NCBI GenBank assembly: GCA_017442025.1
Contig: JAFSBD010000172.1
Coordinates: forward strand, 1-6,221
Origin: Clostridia bacterium
GTDB taxonomy: Bacteria > Bacillota > Clostridia > Oscillospirales > QAKW01
Reading direction: 5' to 3'
Length of the DNA stretch: 6,221 bases
The notes beneath the pieces are model-generated. The model saw only the letters and a program-made list of their open reading frames with translations, did no database searches and was not told the DNA's origin. The position numbers and the translations under genes were made by a program. Position 1 is the first letter of the stretch, and each line of letters opens with the position of its first letter. Shown one piece after another: positions 5,048-6,221 of this stretch.

Positions 5048-5573
5048 GCATAAGAATGCAGACTTTGATTCCTTTGTCTGCTTTGATTTTGAAACGACCG
5101 GCCTTGGGCGGGATGATAAGATCATTGAGATCGGTGCGGTCAAAGTAAAGGATGGCTTTATGGTGGCCCGTTATTCCTCTTTGGTGGATCCTTGCCAACC
5201 TATCGATCCGATGATAACCAAGATTACGGGAATTAATGATGAAATGGTCAAGGGAAAGCCTACGATCGATCAGTTGATTCCTTCTTTTTATGATTTCACT
5301 GAAGGGTTACCGTTAGTTGCTCATAACGCTCCATTTGATTGCCGTTTTTTGGAGCGTGATTCCAAGGCTTGCGGGTATTATTTTGATCATGAGGTTTTCG
5401 ATACCCTTCGGTTTGCAAAGAAGGTTTTGCCCGAACTGCCTTGCCACAAACTGGTTGCTCTGACCGAAATGTTAGGTATTGAGCAAAGCGACGCTCATCG
5501 GGCATGGTGCGATGCGGAGGCAACGGCGCGGTTATATTTATTTTTAAAGTATAAAGCTGAAAATAAAATATAA
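5040..5573 (+). CDS. DEDDh-type 3'-5' exonuclease (DnaQ/PolC-epsilon-like)
   Basis: This 177-residue protein is a stand-alone proofreading-type exonuclease of the DnaQ-like DEDDh superfamily, which removes nucleotides from 3' ends with two metal ions. All five catalytic residues are visible: Asp16 and Glu18 in FDFETTGLG (Exo I), Asp100 in HNAPFDCRFL (Exo II), and His153 and Asp158 in HRAWCDAEAT (Exo III). ITKITGIND (59-67) is also typical. It is a single domain with no polymerase or helicase attached. DNA is the likely substrate, but an RNA or oligonucleotide role cannot be excluded. The start overlaps the last 8 bases of ispF and no clear Shine-Dalgarno precedes it (only AGAAGAAA), so it is probably translated by coupling to ispF. 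Its link to isoprenoid synthesis is probably only one of cotranscription. Confidence 0.9.
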   Translation: MVKHKNADFDSFVCFDFETTGLGRDDKIIEIGAVKVKDGFMVARYSSLVDPCQPIDPMITKITGINDEMVKGKPTIDQLIPSFYDFTEGLPLVAHNAPFDCRFLERDSKACGYYFDHEVFDTLRFAKKVLPELPCHKLVALTEMLGIEQSDAHRAWCDAEATARLYLFLKYKAENKI

Positions 5574-5598
5574 AGCGAGGCTCGATGAGCCTCGCTTT
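5572..5598. terminator. bidirectional intrinsic terminator
   Basis: AAAGCGAGGCTC (5572-5583) and GAGCCTCGCTTT (5587-5598) form a perfect 12-bp stem with a 3-base loop. On the plus strand the stem runs into TTTT (5596-5599), serving the exonuclease transcript. On the minus strand it is followed by ATATTTTATTTT, serving asnS. The left arm begins within the exonuclease stop codon. Confidence 0.9.
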
Positions 5599-5607
5599 TC
5601 ATATTCT

Positions 5608-6221
5608 TTAGAGTTCGCAGTTATTGACAGTGCGGGGGAAGGGGATCACATCGCGGATGTTGCCCATACCGGTAAGGTACATGACGCACCGCTCAAAGCC
5701 TAAGCCGAAACCGGCGTGGCGGGTGGAGCCGTATTTGCGCAGATCCATATAGAAATCGTAGTCCGCTTCGTTGAGGCCCAGCTCTTGCAGGCGTTGTTGC
5801 AGCAATTCGTAATTATCTTCACGCTGGCTGCCGCCGATGATCTCGCCGATACCGGGAACAAGGCAGTCCATCGCCGCAACCGTCTTGCCGTCTTCGTTAA
5901 GCTTCATATAGAAGGCTTTAATCTCCTTGGGATAGTCGGTAACAAAGACCGGGCGTTTAAAGACAACTTCGGTGAGATACCGCTCATGCTCGGTTTGCAG
6001 ATCGGAACCCCAATGAATCGGGTAATCAAAATTTTCATTGTTCTTTTCCAGGATCTCAATGGCTTCGGTATAGGTAACATGGCCGAAATCATTTTCAAGA
6101 ACATTCTTAAGACGATCGATCAAGCCGGGATCAATGAACTGGTTGAAGAAATTCATTTCTTCGGGAGCATTTTCCATTACATAACGAATGATGAATTTCA
6201 GCATGGATTCTGCCAGCATCA
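5608..6221 (-). CDS. asnS: asparaginyl-tRNA synthetase, C-terminal part (cut by the window edge)
   Basis: This is the C-terminal part, about 204 residues, of asparaginyl-tRNA synthetase, a class IIb enzyme that charges tRNA-Asn with asparagine; the full protein is usually about 460 residues. The frame stays open to base 6221, so the N-terminal anticodon-binding domain and motif 1 lie outside. Recognisable parts are YPIHWGSDLQTEHERYL, YPKEIKAFYMKLNEDGKTVA, GIGEIIGGSQRE, and class II motif 3, GFGLGFERCVMYLTGM, followed by NIRDVIPFPRT. GGSQRE and the PFPRT ending distinguish it from aspartyl- and lysyl-tRNA synthetases. The last residues read VNNCEL rather than the more common PxNAxF. The stop is followed by the bidirectional terminator shared with the exonuclease gene. 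Confidence 0.96.
   Translation of the reverse strand, partial: MLAESMLKFIIRYVMENAPEEMNFFNQFIDPGLIDRLKNVLENDFGHVTYTEAIEILEKNNENFDYPIHWGSDLQTEHERYLTEVVFKRPVFVTDYPKEIKAFYMKLNEDGKTVAAMDCLVPGIGEIIGGSQREDNYELLQQRLQELGLNEADYDFYMDLRKYGSTRHAGFGLGFERCVMYLTGMGNIRDVIPFPRTVNNCEL

Noticed and set aside
5040..5573. DNA polymerase III epsilon subunit or PolC fragment
   Set aside because: The motifs are DnaQ-like, but the protein is a complete single domain in an isoprenoid operon. A specific replication role cannot be assigned, so only the exonuclease family is called.
5608..6221. Aspartyl- or lysyl-tRNA synthetase
   Set aside because: GGSQRE, the KAFYMKLNEDGKTVAAMD segment and the PFPRT ending match asparaginyl-tRNA synthetase better than the related class IIb enzymes.
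1..6221. CRISPR array, insertion-sequence ends or toxin-antitoxin pair
   Set aside because: No regularly spaced repeats, transposase, terminal inverted repeats with target duplication, or paired small toxin-like genes were found.

Overview
The window looks like chromosomal DNA of a low- to mid-GC Gram-positive bacterium, most likely a member of the Clostridia. This is inferred from strong AGGAG-type ribosome binding sites, AT-rich sigma-A-like promoters, a one-piece tmRNA with the GTAAAGGTTTCGACGGGG start, the gene order carD-ispD-ispF, and protein sequences that read as clostridial. No database search was possible, so no genus is claimed.

Left part (1-1462): a tyrosine recombinase gene (145-1098, +) is followed by a 64-residue protein of unknown function (1118-1312, +). 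Both point at the 3' end of the tmRNA gene ssrA (1463-1815, -). A mobile-element integrase next to an ssrA 3' end is the classical arrangement of a genomic island or integrative element inserted in ssrA. The window probably holds only the int-proximal end of such an element, with the rest lying left of base 1. Two strong hairpins sit between the small gene and ssrA; one is the probable ssrA terminator.

Middle part (1463-3215, all minus strand): smpB (2751-3215), an alpha/beta-hydrolase esterase (1874-2737) and ssrA (1463-1815) follow each other. smpB and ssrA encode the protein and RNA partners of trans-translation, which rescues stalled ribosomes and tags the nascent chain for proteolysis; the predicted tag is ANNNKLAYAA. 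The esterase is tightly linked to smpB (its ribosome binding site overlaps the smpB stop codon). ssrA appears to have its own promoter.

Right part (3286-6221): a divergent promoter pair separates smpB from carD (3350-3838, +), which encodes an RNA polymerase-binding regulator. A terminator-like hairpin overlaps the carD stop codon, after which come ispD (3879-4574), ispF (4571-5047) and a DEDDh 3'-5' exonuclease gene (5040-5573), overlapping by 4 and 8 bases. IspD and IspF catalyse two steps of the MEP isoprenoid pathway. A bidirectional terminator (5572-5598) separates this group from the convergent 3' part of asnS (5608-6221, -), which runs off the right edge.

Most of the window is ordinary core-genome content. 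The parts worth a second look are the ssrA-linked integrase with its unknown partner gene, the dyad over the ssrA promoter, and the hairpin between carD and ispD. I did not find a convincing novel multi-gene system.
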